DNA of 64,000 nucleotides, taken from assembly GCA_947632605.1 (NCBI GenBank), contig CANRPX010000002.1:62001-126000 (forward strand). The letters are read 5' to 3'. This DNA comes from an uncultured Clostridia bacterium (GTDB lineage: Bacteria; Bacillota; Clostridia; TANB77; CAG-508). The position numbers and the translations under genes are program-made. Under the pieces are notes generated by a model, which was not told the origin of the DNA, searched no databases, and worked only from the letters and a program-made list of their open reading frames with translations. Shown piece after piece: positions 34,265 through 41,989 of this stretch (position 1 is the first letter of the stretch; each line of letters opens with the position of its first letter).

Positions 34265-36637
34265 ATGAAATTACAAGGTTTTAGTATAGTATTTGCTCTA
34301 GTTGCAATACCTTTAATATTAGTTTTAACATATTACATACAACTACAAGTAGATACAATAGCACTACAAAATAAATATGATGGTAAATTATTAGATGCTA
34401 CTCGTGATGCAATGTCTTCATTTGAAATTAATACAGCAAATGAAGACTTATCTTCTGTGTCAGACTCTTTGCGCACGATTATAGAGGCATCTAATAATGT
34501 TTTTTTTAATACCCTATCAACTAGCTTAGGATATTCTAATGCTAGTAAATCATTTATTGAACCATATATACCATCAGTATTATATACTTTGTATGATGGA
34601 TATTATATTTCTTCACCAACAAGAATGCCGGAAATTCTTATTGACTCAGATGAAAATGCAGTTGCTGTAGGTGATGAAGGTGTAAAACTATCTGGAAATG
34701 TTGATGGAAAAAATATATATACTTATGATAGTAATAGCGAAGATGTAATTACTGAAAATGTTGGCGAAGATTATGGACAATTATTATATTTAAAAAAGAA
34801 TTCAAATAGTGAATATACAACAGATGTAAATGAAGCAAATTTAACAACAAAAAATGTATTAAAAACATATATGCCTTATTCAGCAAGATATAAAGGCAAC
34901 AATTTTGATATTACAGTAGTTTATACTTTAGATAATTATATTACGATTAATGGAACAATTGGAAATGTTTATTATACAAAATCTGGTTACTTAATTCCAA
35001 CTAAAGATTCAGATGAAAAAGATATTATAGAAATAGAAGTAGATGATCCAAGTGTTAATTTACTTGATTATAATCAAAATGATGCAGAAAATTATATAAA
35101 AGAACACCATGTAAAATTAACAATTAATGATGAAAATAGTTCACCTACTGTAATAGAATTTAATGGTAATTATAATGAATTAAATGACCAATTAATTCAA
35201 TTTACTAATCAGTTAGAGTCAGCAGAAGAAGAATTAATAGATAATCAACTTACTAATAAATTATCTGCTACAGATGTTGCAAATGCAGAAAATACAATAA
35301 AAACTTCTAAAGAAAATATTAACAACATACAATATGATTTAAATAAAATGTCAGCAATAATTTATTATACAAAATCAACAATTTTTTCTAATTGGGTAGA
35401 AGAAAATTTGCATAATTCTTCAGTAGCAAATGTATTAGAAAATAATTTAATGCAAATATCTGGTATTGAATATGAAACAATTCGTGGAACTGAAGAAGTT
35501 ATACATGACTTTGAAAAAAGTAATTTAGAAGTATTTGATACAACAGTTACTGGTGGTGGAGATAAAGAATATGCTGGTGTTACAGAAATACCAGTAAACT
35601 CATCATTTTATACTCATAAGCTAAATGTTATAAGAAATTCTATACAATATAATTTAAATGTTGCAATGTCTACATATAATACTCAGACAAGTAAAGAATA
35701 CAGTTATCAAATGCCAGTAATGCAAAATGAAGAGTGGGATAGAATTTTAAGCAATCCATCAATTGTATCATTTATGCAAGGATTGCCTTGTAAACTTAAA
35801 ACTTATAGTAATTATATGGTAGTTAGTAGTACAAATAATGAAATTGCAGTTTCTCCAAAAAATATATATTATGTATTAAAAAACAATTTTAATGATGAAC
35901 AATCAGAATATCACAGAATAGATTGTCCTGATTTCTTAAATATTTTAAGTAATACTCCTGAATCAGAAAGAGATTGTATATCTTTTTCTTCAAATGAAAT
36001 AAAATATGATAGAATATTAAATAATAATAATCATTACTTATATAATCATAAAAATTTGGCATGTTATAAGTGTATAAATGATGGAAATTATGAAAGTGTA
36101 GATATTTTTGATGATACTTCAGGAGATGTTGTAAAAGCAAAATTAAGACAAGAATATTATTTAGCTGTTGGAAAAGAAAGAAACAATTTGTATAAAATGA
36201 ATGCAATAGATAATTCTCATGGATATGAAATTATATATGATTCTACTATTTCAAATAATGGTGCAGGCATTCAATCTATAGATAAATCATCATCATTACC
36301 AATTGAAGATATAAAGCAGATTGAAATTGTTTTAGGAACTATTAAAACAAGAAATGCTAAAGAAAATTTGAGATATGAATATAAAGTAAATAATCAAGTT
36401 GTAACAGATGTATCTCCAAATTCTATTAGTTCTAATGAAACATCTAATACTACTTTAATATTAAATTTAAATCCAGCAGATTTTTCTGGAAATAATAATT
36501 CACTTAACCGTAATATCATTACTGTAACAAATTTAAATGAGGCTACATCGACAGTATATTCTGACACATCAGCAACAGTTGATAACAATGAAATATTCCA
36601 TAAAGCAATAAAATATATAAGAGTTATTTATAAATAA
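34265..36637 (+). CDS. TadG-like large single-span surface protein
   Basis: The 790-residue product has an N-terminal helix (about 7-27, GFSIVFALVAIPLILVLTYY) followed by a long extracytoplasmic region with a coiled-coil stretch (about 300-365) and beta-rich ends. Tad clusters commonly finish with TadG, a large protein with this topology that likely sits at the tip or base. The last 18 codons fall inside the direct repeat that flanks the accessory insert, so its 3' end marks the insertion boundary. Confidence 0.65.
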   Translation: MKLQGFSIVFALVAIPLILVLTYYIQLQVDTIALQNKYDGKLLDATRDAMSSFEINTANEDLSSVSDSLRTIIEASNNVFFNTLSTSLGYSNASKSFIEPYIPSVLYTLYDGYYISSPTRMPEILIDSDENAVAVGDEGVKLSGNVDGKNIYTYDSNSEDVITENVGEDYGQLLYLKKNSNSEYTTDVNEANLTTKNVLKTYMPYSARYKGNNFDITVVYTLDNYITINGTIGNVYYTKSGYLIPTKDSDEKDIIEIEVDDPSVNLLDYNQNDAENYIKEHHVKLTINDENSSPTVIEFNGNYNELNDQLIQFTNQLESAEEELIDNQLTNKLSATDVANAENTIKTSKENINNIQYDLNKMSAIIYYTKSTIFSNWVEENLHNSSVANVLENNLMQISGIEYETIRGTEEVIHDFEKSNLEVFDTTVTGGGDKEYAGVTEIPVNSSFYTHKLNVIRNSIQYNLNVAMSTYNTQTSKEYSYQMPVMQNEEWDRILSNPSIVSFMQGLPCKLKTYSNYMVVSSTNNEIAVSPKNIYYVLKNNFNDEQSEYHRIDCPDFLNILSNTPESERDCISFSSNEIKYDRILNNNNHYLYNHKNLACYKCINDGNYESVDIFDDTSGDVVKAKLRQEYYLAVGKERNNLYKMNAIDNSHGYEIIYDSTISNNGAGIQSIDKSSSLPIEDIKQIEIVLGTIKTRNAKENLRYEYKVNNQVVTDVSPNSISSNETSNTTLILNLNPADFSGNNNSLNRNIITVTNLNEATSTVYSDTSATVDNNEIFHKAIKYIRVIYK

Positions 36638-36774
36638 AAAATTAATAAATGGTTAATATAAAATTATGAAAAAGATAAATTTTATATTAACCATTTTTAT
36701 TTTATTTATATTATATATTTATGTTACATGTATATCATTAATACCAAAAGAAATTATCTTATTACAGGGAGAAA
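36584..36774 (+). repeat. Left 191-bp direct repeat flanking the accessory insert
   Basis: This segment covers the end of the TadG-like gene and the first about 110 bp of spoIVB. It matches 41799-41989 with only three differences that I see (36589, 36598, 36767). Confidence 0.93.
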
Positions 36775-36935
36775 TTTTATAGAGATAATGATTATAATAA
36801 TAAAAGTATGTTAATTAGAGTAACAGATAATGAATTAATAGAAAAAACAGATGGAATAATAAGAGGATTATCAGGTGCACCATCGACTCAAAATGAAAAA
36901 TTTGTAGGTGCAGTTACAAATGTGTTAGTTTCTTA
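36666..36935 (+). pseudogene. Broken spoIVB copy with an 866-bp internal deletion
   Basis: The first about 110 bp match the start of the intact spoIVB at 41881, and the remainder matches its 3' part (from 42857 to about 43015). The join at about 36775 lies in a GAAATTTTATAGAG sequence that resembles GAAAAAATTTATAGAG at the far end, so deletion through microhomology is likely. The 3' part has more differences from the intact gene than the 5' part. It still encodes GLSGAP around the catalytic Ser but cannot make a working protease. Confidence 0.9.
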
Positions 36936-37000
36936 ATGCAAAAAATGGACTAATTCTTGATATAAAAGACTTTTAGAAAGTTGAAATTATATAAATACAT

Positions 37001-37059
37001 AAAAAAGATAGCGATTTTGTGTTATTTATTTAGTAATATGGAGATGTGCTATCTTTTTT
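37001..37059. terminator. Hairpin with 12-bp stem, terminator-like in both directions
   Basis: AAAAAAGATAGC (37001-37012) pairs with GCTATCTTTTTT (37048-37059) around a 35-nt loop. The gap 36936-37156 holds this and a second weak hairpin (37118-37158), and I see nothing else. Confidence 0.55.
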
Positions 37060-37156
37060 AGAAGGTGTAACAATTTGAATGAAGAAAATAAAATTTTATT
37101 ATATTTTTATTAAATATTAAGATAGTGAAAAATAAAGTGTGTAATTTATACTATCT

Positions 37157-37471
37157 TTATAAATCATATATTTTAGAAATTTTATTAAAAATGTTTAAAA
37201 TTTTTTCATAATCTTTTTTTAATACATTTAATTCACTTAAAATAGGAATCTGTTTGTTTGGATCTTCATTAAAATAAGATAGTAATTTTATCTTATAAAT
37301 ATCAAAATCTCTTTCTGTGTATAATCTATTTTCTATTAAAATATCGAACTTTTGAAGAATAATTAAATCGGAATTAGATAAATATTTTAATATATTTATA
37401 AATTTTTTATTTGAATACTTATAATGCCATTGTTGAAAAGTAATACCTTTTCCATAAAAATTTTTATTCAT
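37157..37471 (-). CDS. Small helical protein, unknown
   Basis: The 104-residue product (MNKNFYGKGITFQQWHYKYS...) is Ile/Lys/Asn-rich and predicted helical. GAAAGG, 9 nt before ATG 37471, decides this start over an in-frame one at 37504. It is transcribed divergently from the XRE regulator at 37641, with about 170 bp between them that hold a palindrome, so the regulator may control it. I recognise no family. Confidence 0.5.
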   Translation of the reverse strand: MNKNFYGKGITFQQWHYKYSNKKFINILKYLSNSDLIILQKFDILIENRLYTERDFDIYKIKLLSYFNEDPNKQIPILSELNVLKKDYEKILNIFNKISKIYDL

Positions 37472-37558
37472 AATATTAGACCTTTCAAAGATATTATATA
37501 TCAAATAATATTTTAATTATATATATTTATAATATTATTTTAAATTTAAAATTCACGC

Positions 37559-37577
37559 ATTCTCTTTATTAGAGAAT
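37559..37577. promoter_or_regulatory. Palindrome in the XRE regulator promoter region, candidate operator
   Basis: ATTCTCT (37559-37565) and AGAGAAT (37571-37577) form a perfect inverted repeat. A -10-like TACAAT follows at 37597-37602, so a bound repressor could block the -35 region. XRE regulators commonly repress themselves this way. Confidence 0.45.
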
Positions 37578-37640
37578 ATTATAGAATAAAAAGTGTTACA
37601 ATACAATTAAAATTCCATAATAAAGAGAAAAGGTAAAAAA

Positions 37641-37883
37641 ATGAAAATATATAAATTTAATAATTGCAAAAACATTTCTGGTACTAAATTAAAGGAACTA
37701 AGATTGAAATACAATTTAACACAACAAAAATTAGCAGAACAGTTACAATTAGAAGGACTTGAAATTTCTTCAAAAGAAATTTCAAAAATAGAAAATAATA
37801 ATAGACTTGTTCAAGATTTTGAGCTTTTTGTTTTTGCAAAATTTTTTAATGTATCATCAGATTTTTTCAATAAAAATATTTAA
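37641..37883 (+). CDS. XRE-family HTH regulator
   Basis: The 80-residue protein is essentially one Cro/C1-type helix-turn-helix: LKELRLKYNLTQQKLAEQLQ and then EISSKEISKIENNNRLVQDFELFVFAKFF. Such small regulators are typical of mobile elements. Its stop overlaps by 4 bp the stop of the converging Spo0A-like gene. Confidence 0.85.
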   Translation: MKIYKFNNCKNISGTKLKELRLKYNLTQQKLAEQLQLEGLEISSKEISKIENNNRLVQDFELFVFAKFFNVSSDFFNKNI

Positions 37884-38599
37884 ATATTTTCATTTACAAC
37901 AGATATGATTTCTTTAATTGTTGGCATTTTTATTAATTCTAAATAGTTAAAGTATTCTAATATAACTTTTTCATTGCAGTTTTTCCTCATCTTTTGAGTT
38001 GCAGTTGTAATATCTCCTTGTATAGTATTTAATGATTTTTTATATTTTTTAGATAACATTAAATATATATTATTAAGTTTAAATTCTATAATATTATTAC
38101 TATATAAATATTTAATACTTTCAACAAGATATTTTGTTCCAATATCAGTTAAGTCATATCCAATTTTTCTCAAATTTCGTTCTATTTTGTTTGTTATAAT
38201 TATTTCTTCAAAACTATTTTCTTTAATAAAAGTTATTTTTAATAAAGTGTTGAGTAAATATTCTATATTGTTAGATTTTTTTACACATTTGAAAATATAT
38301 TTTTCATAATCTTTTTTTAACAATTTCTTTACATTTAAAATATTATCGTATAATAAAACAATTGATTTTTTATAAATTTTTATATTATTTTGGTGTATAA
38401 ATTCTATAATGTCTATTCCAATATTATCCACATTAATTATAATAATATCAATTTCTTTATTAAAAATAATATCACGTAAATTTTTGTTATCATCTAGATA
38501 AAAGTTATATAACTTTATGTTATTAATAGTTTCTGAAATAATATTCAATGTATTATGTATATAAGATATATCTTTATCAATAATTATTAATTTTTGCAT
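37880..38599 (-). CDS. Spo0A-like orphan regulator with degenerate receiver
   Basis: The 239-residue protein pairs a response-regulator-like N-terminal half (about 1-115) with a Spo0A-type C-terminal DNA-binding domain (about 135-239, IGYDLTDIGTKYLVESIKYLY ... MPTIKEIISVVNENI). The position of the phospho-acceptor Asp is Asn56 (IIIINVDNIG), although the upstream acidic pair (Asp8, Asp10) is kept. It therefore probably works without phosphorylation. CCTCC at 38604-38608 gives a good ribosome site. It diverges from an ECF sigma gene across a nested palindrome. Confidence 0.75.
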   Translation of the reverse strand: MQKLIIIDKDISYIHNTLNIISETINNIKLYNFYLDDNKNLRDIIFNKEIDIIIINVDNIGIDIIEFIHQNNIKIYKKSIVLLYDNILNVKKLLKKDYEKYIFKCVKKSNNIEYLLNTLLKITFIKENSFEEIIITNKIERNLRKIGYDLTDIGTKYLVESIKYLYSNNIIEFKLNNIYLMLSKKYKKSLNTIQGDITTATQKMRKNCNEKVILEYFNYLELIKMPTIKEIISVVNENI

Positions 38600-38652
38600 A
38601 TTTCCTCCGTATTTTTTGTTTTTAGAAATTTTATCTTATAATTGTTTACAAT

Positions 38653-38738
38653 ATATAGTGGTTAAAATATTATAAAATATATCAATTTTAAAAAATTTAT
38701 TTATTATGATATATTTTATTTGAAATTAACCACTATAT
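38653..38738. promoter_or_regulatory. Nested inverted repeats between the Spo0A-like and sigma genes
   Basis: Outer arms ATATAGTGGTTAA (38653-38665) and TTAACCACTATAT (38726-38738) are perfect. Inner arms ATAAAATATATC (38672-38683) and GATATATTTTAT (38708-38719) are perfect as well. A possible promoter, TTGAAA (38720-38725) and TAAGAT (38744-38749), has the right outer arm in its spacer. Two operator half-sites serving divergent promoters is the simplest view. Confidence 0.55.
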
Positions 38739-38772
38739 TTTTGTAAGATATCTTATAAAAAGGAGGAAAAAA

Positions 38773-39312
38773 TTGAACTATAAGGATAGTATTGAAAATT
38801 ATACGAATAAGTCGCAAGTCGACTGGAATAAAATAATTGACGATTTTACACCATATATAAAAAAAATAATCAATAATATGGTTAATGAAGCACTAATGCA
38901 AGAAGACAAGGAGGAAATTTTATTAGATGTATTTTTTATTTTATGGAAAAATAAAAATAACATACAGAATTCCTTAAATTCGTATATAGCAGGAATAACA
39001 AGAAATTTAGTAAAAGAAAAATTAAAAAAGAGAAAAATTACATACGACATAAGTGATTATGAAAATGACATTTATTACTATGATATTGAAACGAGTTCAG
39101 AAGAAATAGAAGCAATTACGAGAATAGAGATGGAGCTTAAAAATATTAAAAAAATAGATTTAGATATAATAAATATGTTTTATTATTCGTCTATGTCTTT
39201 AAAAAGTATTGCAAAGGAACTAAATATTTCAGAATTTAATGTAGCAAATAGATTATCTCGAGTTAGAAAAAAAATAAAAAAAATGATTAATAAGAGGAGG
39301 AAAAATGAATAA
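38773..39312 (+). CDS. ECF-type RNA polymerase sigma factor
   Basis: This 179-residue protein uses a TTG start with AGGAGG 6 nt upstream. Region 2 lies at about 25-85 (EEILLDVFFILWKNKNNIQNSLNSYIAGITRNLVKEKLK), region 4 at about 115-175 (MSLKSIAKELNISEFNVANRLSRVRKKIKKMI). Size and two-domain layout define an ECF sigma factor. The next gene begins inside its last codons, which also provide that gene's ribosome site, as is usual for sigma/anti-sigma pairs. Confidence 0.88.
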   Translation: MNYKDSIENYTNKSQVDWNKIIDDFTPYIKKIINNMVNEALMQEDKEEILLDVFFILWKNKNNIQNSLNSYIAGITRNLVKEKLKKRKITYDISDYENDIYYYDIETSSEEIEAITRIEMELKNIKKIDLDIINMFYYSSMSLKSIAKELNISEFNVANRLSRVRKKIKKMINKRRKNE

Positions 39313-40300
39313 TCAAGAATTAAAAGAGAAATTTAAGCTTATGGTTTCAATATATGAAATTAAAAATGAAAGCGATATGGATAAGAAGGAAAAAATAAAT
39401 TTTTTATATAAAAAAATAATGGTAGCTTGTGCTTGTTTTGCTTTAATATCAGGAATTGCATTTGCCAAAGAAATTCAAACTTTTGCCAAAGAAATTCAAG
39501 CTTTCATTTTTCAAAAAATTAAAGTTACTAATACACCAAGTGATGAGGGATATGTTTTTTACACAGATATGGAACAAGAAAAGGGTATATATTATAAAAA
39601 AATTAATAATTATGCAGAGTATTTAAAATATAAAAATATGTGGCCAAATTTGTTAGATATGACAGAAAACGAATTTCAAGATAATTTTATGATAATAACT
39701 GCGGCGGAAAATGCAGATACTATAAATAAAACTTTAGTAGATATATATACTATAGATGATTCTTTATATTTGGCATTTGAAAATGGAAATGAAAAAAATG
39801 AAAGTAGTGTAGTAATTGGAACAAAAGTGAGTAGAGAATTAGAACGAGAGAACATAAAAATTGTTGATAAATTAGATTTGGCTATAAGTAATAATGAATA
39901 TATAAAAATTACAGAAATTCCTAATAATTACTCAAAAGAAGATGCTATTAATGATGGATGTTTCGTTATTGAAGACGGTAAGATTATTTCAAAAGATAAA
40001 AATGCTATAAATGACTTTTTTGAAAAAAGTAAAAATAACATTGATTCGTTTATTAGAATTTGTAGAATAGATAACAATGAGTTAATAACAATAACAGATA
40101 TATCTTTTTCAAATCAAAAATACAAATTTAATATATTAGATTTAAATGATATCAATGATATACTTTCTGAAGAATACAATTATATGAAAATTCACACTAG
40201 TGGAGAAATAACTGTTAATGGTAATAAGATTACTACGGTAGGAGTTAATGATGACAATGGATCAACTTGGTATACAAAAATTCTATTTATAGAAGATTAA
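39305..40300 (+). CDS. Membrane partner of the ECF sigma factor, with DUF4362-like domain
   Basis: The 331-residue product has a short cytoplasmic part (1-38), one membrane span (about 39-55, MVACACFALISGIAFA) and a large outside part. The region NYSKEDAINDGCFVIEDGKI ... SFIRICRI resembles DUF4362. It overlaps the sigma gene by 8 bp, so an anti-sigma or sensing role is likely, with the short N-terminal part holding the sigma factor. No zinc-binding anti-sigma motif is seen. Confidence 0.68.
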   Translation: MNNQELKEKFKLMVSIYEIKNESDMDKKEKINFLYKKIMVACACFALISGIAFAKEIQTFAKEIQAFIFQKIKVTNTPSDEGYVFYTDMEQEKGIYYKKINNYAEYLKYKNMWPNLLDMTENEFQDNFMIITAAENADTINKTLVDIYTIDDSLYLAFENGNEKNESSVVIGTKVSRELERENIKIVDKLDLAISNNEYIKITEIPNNYSKEDAINDGCFVIEDGKIISKDKNAINDFFEKSKNNIDSFIRICRIDNNELITITDISFSNQKYKFNILDLNDINDILSEEYNYMKIHTSGEITVNGNKITTVGVNDDNGSTWYTKILFIED

Positions 40301-40350
40301 AATTACTTTTTTTACTTTTTTGGTTTCTTTTAAGTATGTATAGTATAATT

Positions 40351-40383
40351 TTTCTAAAGATATGGTTTCCATATCTTTAGAAA
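40351..40383 (+). promoter_or_regulatory. Perfect 15-bp hairpin in the leader of the SH3-domain gene
   Basis: TTTCTAAAGATATGG (40351-40365) and CCATATCTTTAGAAA (40369-40383) pair fully around TTT. A TATAAT box lies at 40344-40349, so the transcript would begin within or just before the hairpin. It may stabilise the 5' end, or be the terminal repeat of a lost element. Confidence 0.6.
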
Positions 40384-40423
40384 GCTGGGGTCGAGGAGTT
40401 CGTATTAGATTAGGAGGTTAATT

Positions 40424-41176
40424 ATGTCTAAAATTAAGTCACGGATTCTTTCAGCTATTTTGGCTTTAGTATGTGTTGTTGGGATTTTGCCCACAGTACC
40501 TGCTTTGGCTGCGTCAAGTGATACAGGTGGATATGCAATGTCAGGAGCTTATCAGATTGTATACAGTGATGCATCCTGCACTACACAGATTGGTTCTATT
40601 GGCAATTATGAAGGGCTTACAGTCCTTTATACAAGTGGAAATGTTGCTAAGATTAATTATAGTACCGCTTCAAGTGGTAGTGGAAAGACAGGTTTTTTAA
40701 AGAATCCTAATTTCCGTATTAACAACATTTCTACCACTTGTGTTGGTACAGTAAGAAACAATGTTACTGTGTATGGAGGGCCACAGATTGCTTCTGCTCT
40801 TCAGTTAGGAAGCCTCTCTTCTGGTGAAATTGTATCTGTAATTTATTCCGAAAGTGGATGGTATTATGTTGAATACAATACAACCGCAGGAAGAAAAAGA
40901 GGTTATGTTCAGGCAGCATACATTGCTGCAGAATATCCAAGCAGGTTGAAAGGTTTTCCACAGTCTAACGGTGCTATTATTCCGTCTCCTGAGGGCCTTC
41001 GCGAGCAACCTGTGTATGGCGGTCCAAGCGAAGAGTATGCTACTATTGGCGAAATTTTCGACAACGAGCCCGTATCAGTATATGCTATTGTTGATAACGG
41101 ACAGGATGCTTGGTATTACATTGGATATAGAGTATCCGGATACCCAAAATTTGGTTATATACTGATACATTCATAA
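40424..41176 (+). CDS. Secreted protein with bacterial SH3-like domains, foreign composition
   Basis: The 250-residue product has a signal peptide (1-30: MSKIKSRIL, a hydrophobic core and PALAAS) and three SH3b-like segments, two of them marked by VTVYGGPQIASALQLGSL and PVYGGPSEEYATIGEI, each followed by W-Y-Y. SH3b domains usually bind cell-wall peptides; no enzyme domain is present. Codon use is clearly different from the rest of the window (CGG, CGC, TCC and GGC codons, higher GC), which indicates recent transfer. AGGAGG precedes the ATG. Confidence 0.85.
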   Translation: MSKIKSRILSAILALVCVVGILPTVPALAASSDTGGYAMSGAYQIVYSDASCTTQIGSIGNYEGLTVLYTSGNVAKINYSTASSGSGKTGFLKNPNFRINNISTTCVGTVRNNVTVYGGPQIASALQLGSLSSGEIVSVIYSESGWYYVEYNTTAGRKRGYVQAAYIAAEYPSRLKGFPQSNGAIIPSPEGLREQPVYGGPSEEYATIGEIFDNEPVSVYAIVDNGQDAWYYIGYRVSGYPKFGYILIHS

Positions 41177-41521
41177 GGTTTTAGTATTAATCAGGTAATT
41201 TATATCTTGTAACTACAAATCTACTCCTTGACTCCAAAGGCACCTTCTTTTGAAGGTGCCTTGAATTATTTATGAAAAAAATATATAAGTATATTAAAGA
41301 TTAGAAAGTACTTAATGAAAAATATTAGCCAATTTATAAGTAACATAGAATAGCAGGGTTTTATAACATTAATTATTAAAAATATTATTTTTGCAAATTG
41401 TAATAACATAAAGAGATGCTATAAATGAACATATTATATAAATATTTAATAAAAAATATTATTATATATATGAGAAGTAATAGCTATATAAGCGATATAA
41501 TTATAGAAAAGGTATAATGTA
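41177..41521. other. Intergenic stretch with one hairpin
   Basis: An 11-bp perfect stem, AAGGCACCTTC (41237-41247) with GAAGGTGCCTT (41252-41262), probably terminates the SH3 gene although the following T run is poor. The remainder to 41521 is AT-rich with no gene or repeat that I can support. Confidence 0.6.
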
Positions 41522-41797
41522 ATGGACAAATCAATCACTTATAAAGTAGGAATTTATATAAGATTATCAAAAGAAGATGAAGAAAAGTCTGAATATAAAG
41601 AAAGGAAAGTATAACCAATCAAAGAAATATGAATGATTGAGGACATTGAAAAAAATTAATATGGTTATTACGAAGGATTTATCAAGGTTAGGTAGAGATT
41701 ATATTATGTCTGGGTATTATACAGAACAATATTTTCCAGAACACAATGTAAGATATATAGCTCTATTAGATAACATTGACACATGTCTATATAGTTC
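41522..41797 (+). pseudogene. Remnant of a large serine recombinase
   Basis: A 30-residue ORF (41522-41614, MDKSITYKVGIYIRLSKEDE) is the start of the resolvase domain with the catalytic-Ser strand Y-I-R-L-S. A second piece (41637 to about 41790) encodes NMVITKDLSRLGRDYIMSGYYTEQYFPEHNVRYIAL, the later part of the same domain. The sequence between is deleted, and the rest of the protein is cut off where the right direct repeat begins. Such recombinases move Tn4451/Tn916-related elements. Confidence 0.88.
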
Positions 41798-41798
41798 A

Positions 41799-41989
41799 AA
41801 CAACGAAATATTTCATAAAGCAATAAAATATATAAGAGTTATTTATAAATAAAAAATTAATAAATGGTTAATATAAAATTATGAAAAAGATAAATTTTAT
41901 ATTAACCATTTTTATTTTATTTATATTATATATTTATGTTACATGTATATCATTAATACCAAAAGAAATTATCTTATTACAAGGAGAAA
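41799..41989 (+). repeat. Right 191-bp direct repeat flanking the accessory insert
   Basis: This copy repeats the last 18 codons of the TadG-like gene and the start of spoIVB. It is continuous with the intact spoIVB at 41881. The recombinase remnant reads in frame into its copied TadG-like tail. Confidence 0.93.

Larger units (their letters stand above)
36775..41798 (+). mobile_element. Accessory insert between the pilus operon and spoIVB
   Basis: This roughly 5-kb stretch lies between the two 191-bp direct repeats. It contains genes on both strands, a decayed serine recombinase at its right end, a gene with foreign codon usage (40424) and regulators not typical of the surrounding operons. 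It looks like the remains of one or more integrated elements. There is no complete integrase, replication or transfer gene, so it is not a functional element as it stands. Confidence 0.7.

Noticed and set aside
36584-41989. Active prophage or transposon
   Set aside because: No phage structural, replication or transfer genes, no intact integrase, and the flanking repeats are chromosomal gene ends rather than short target duplications.
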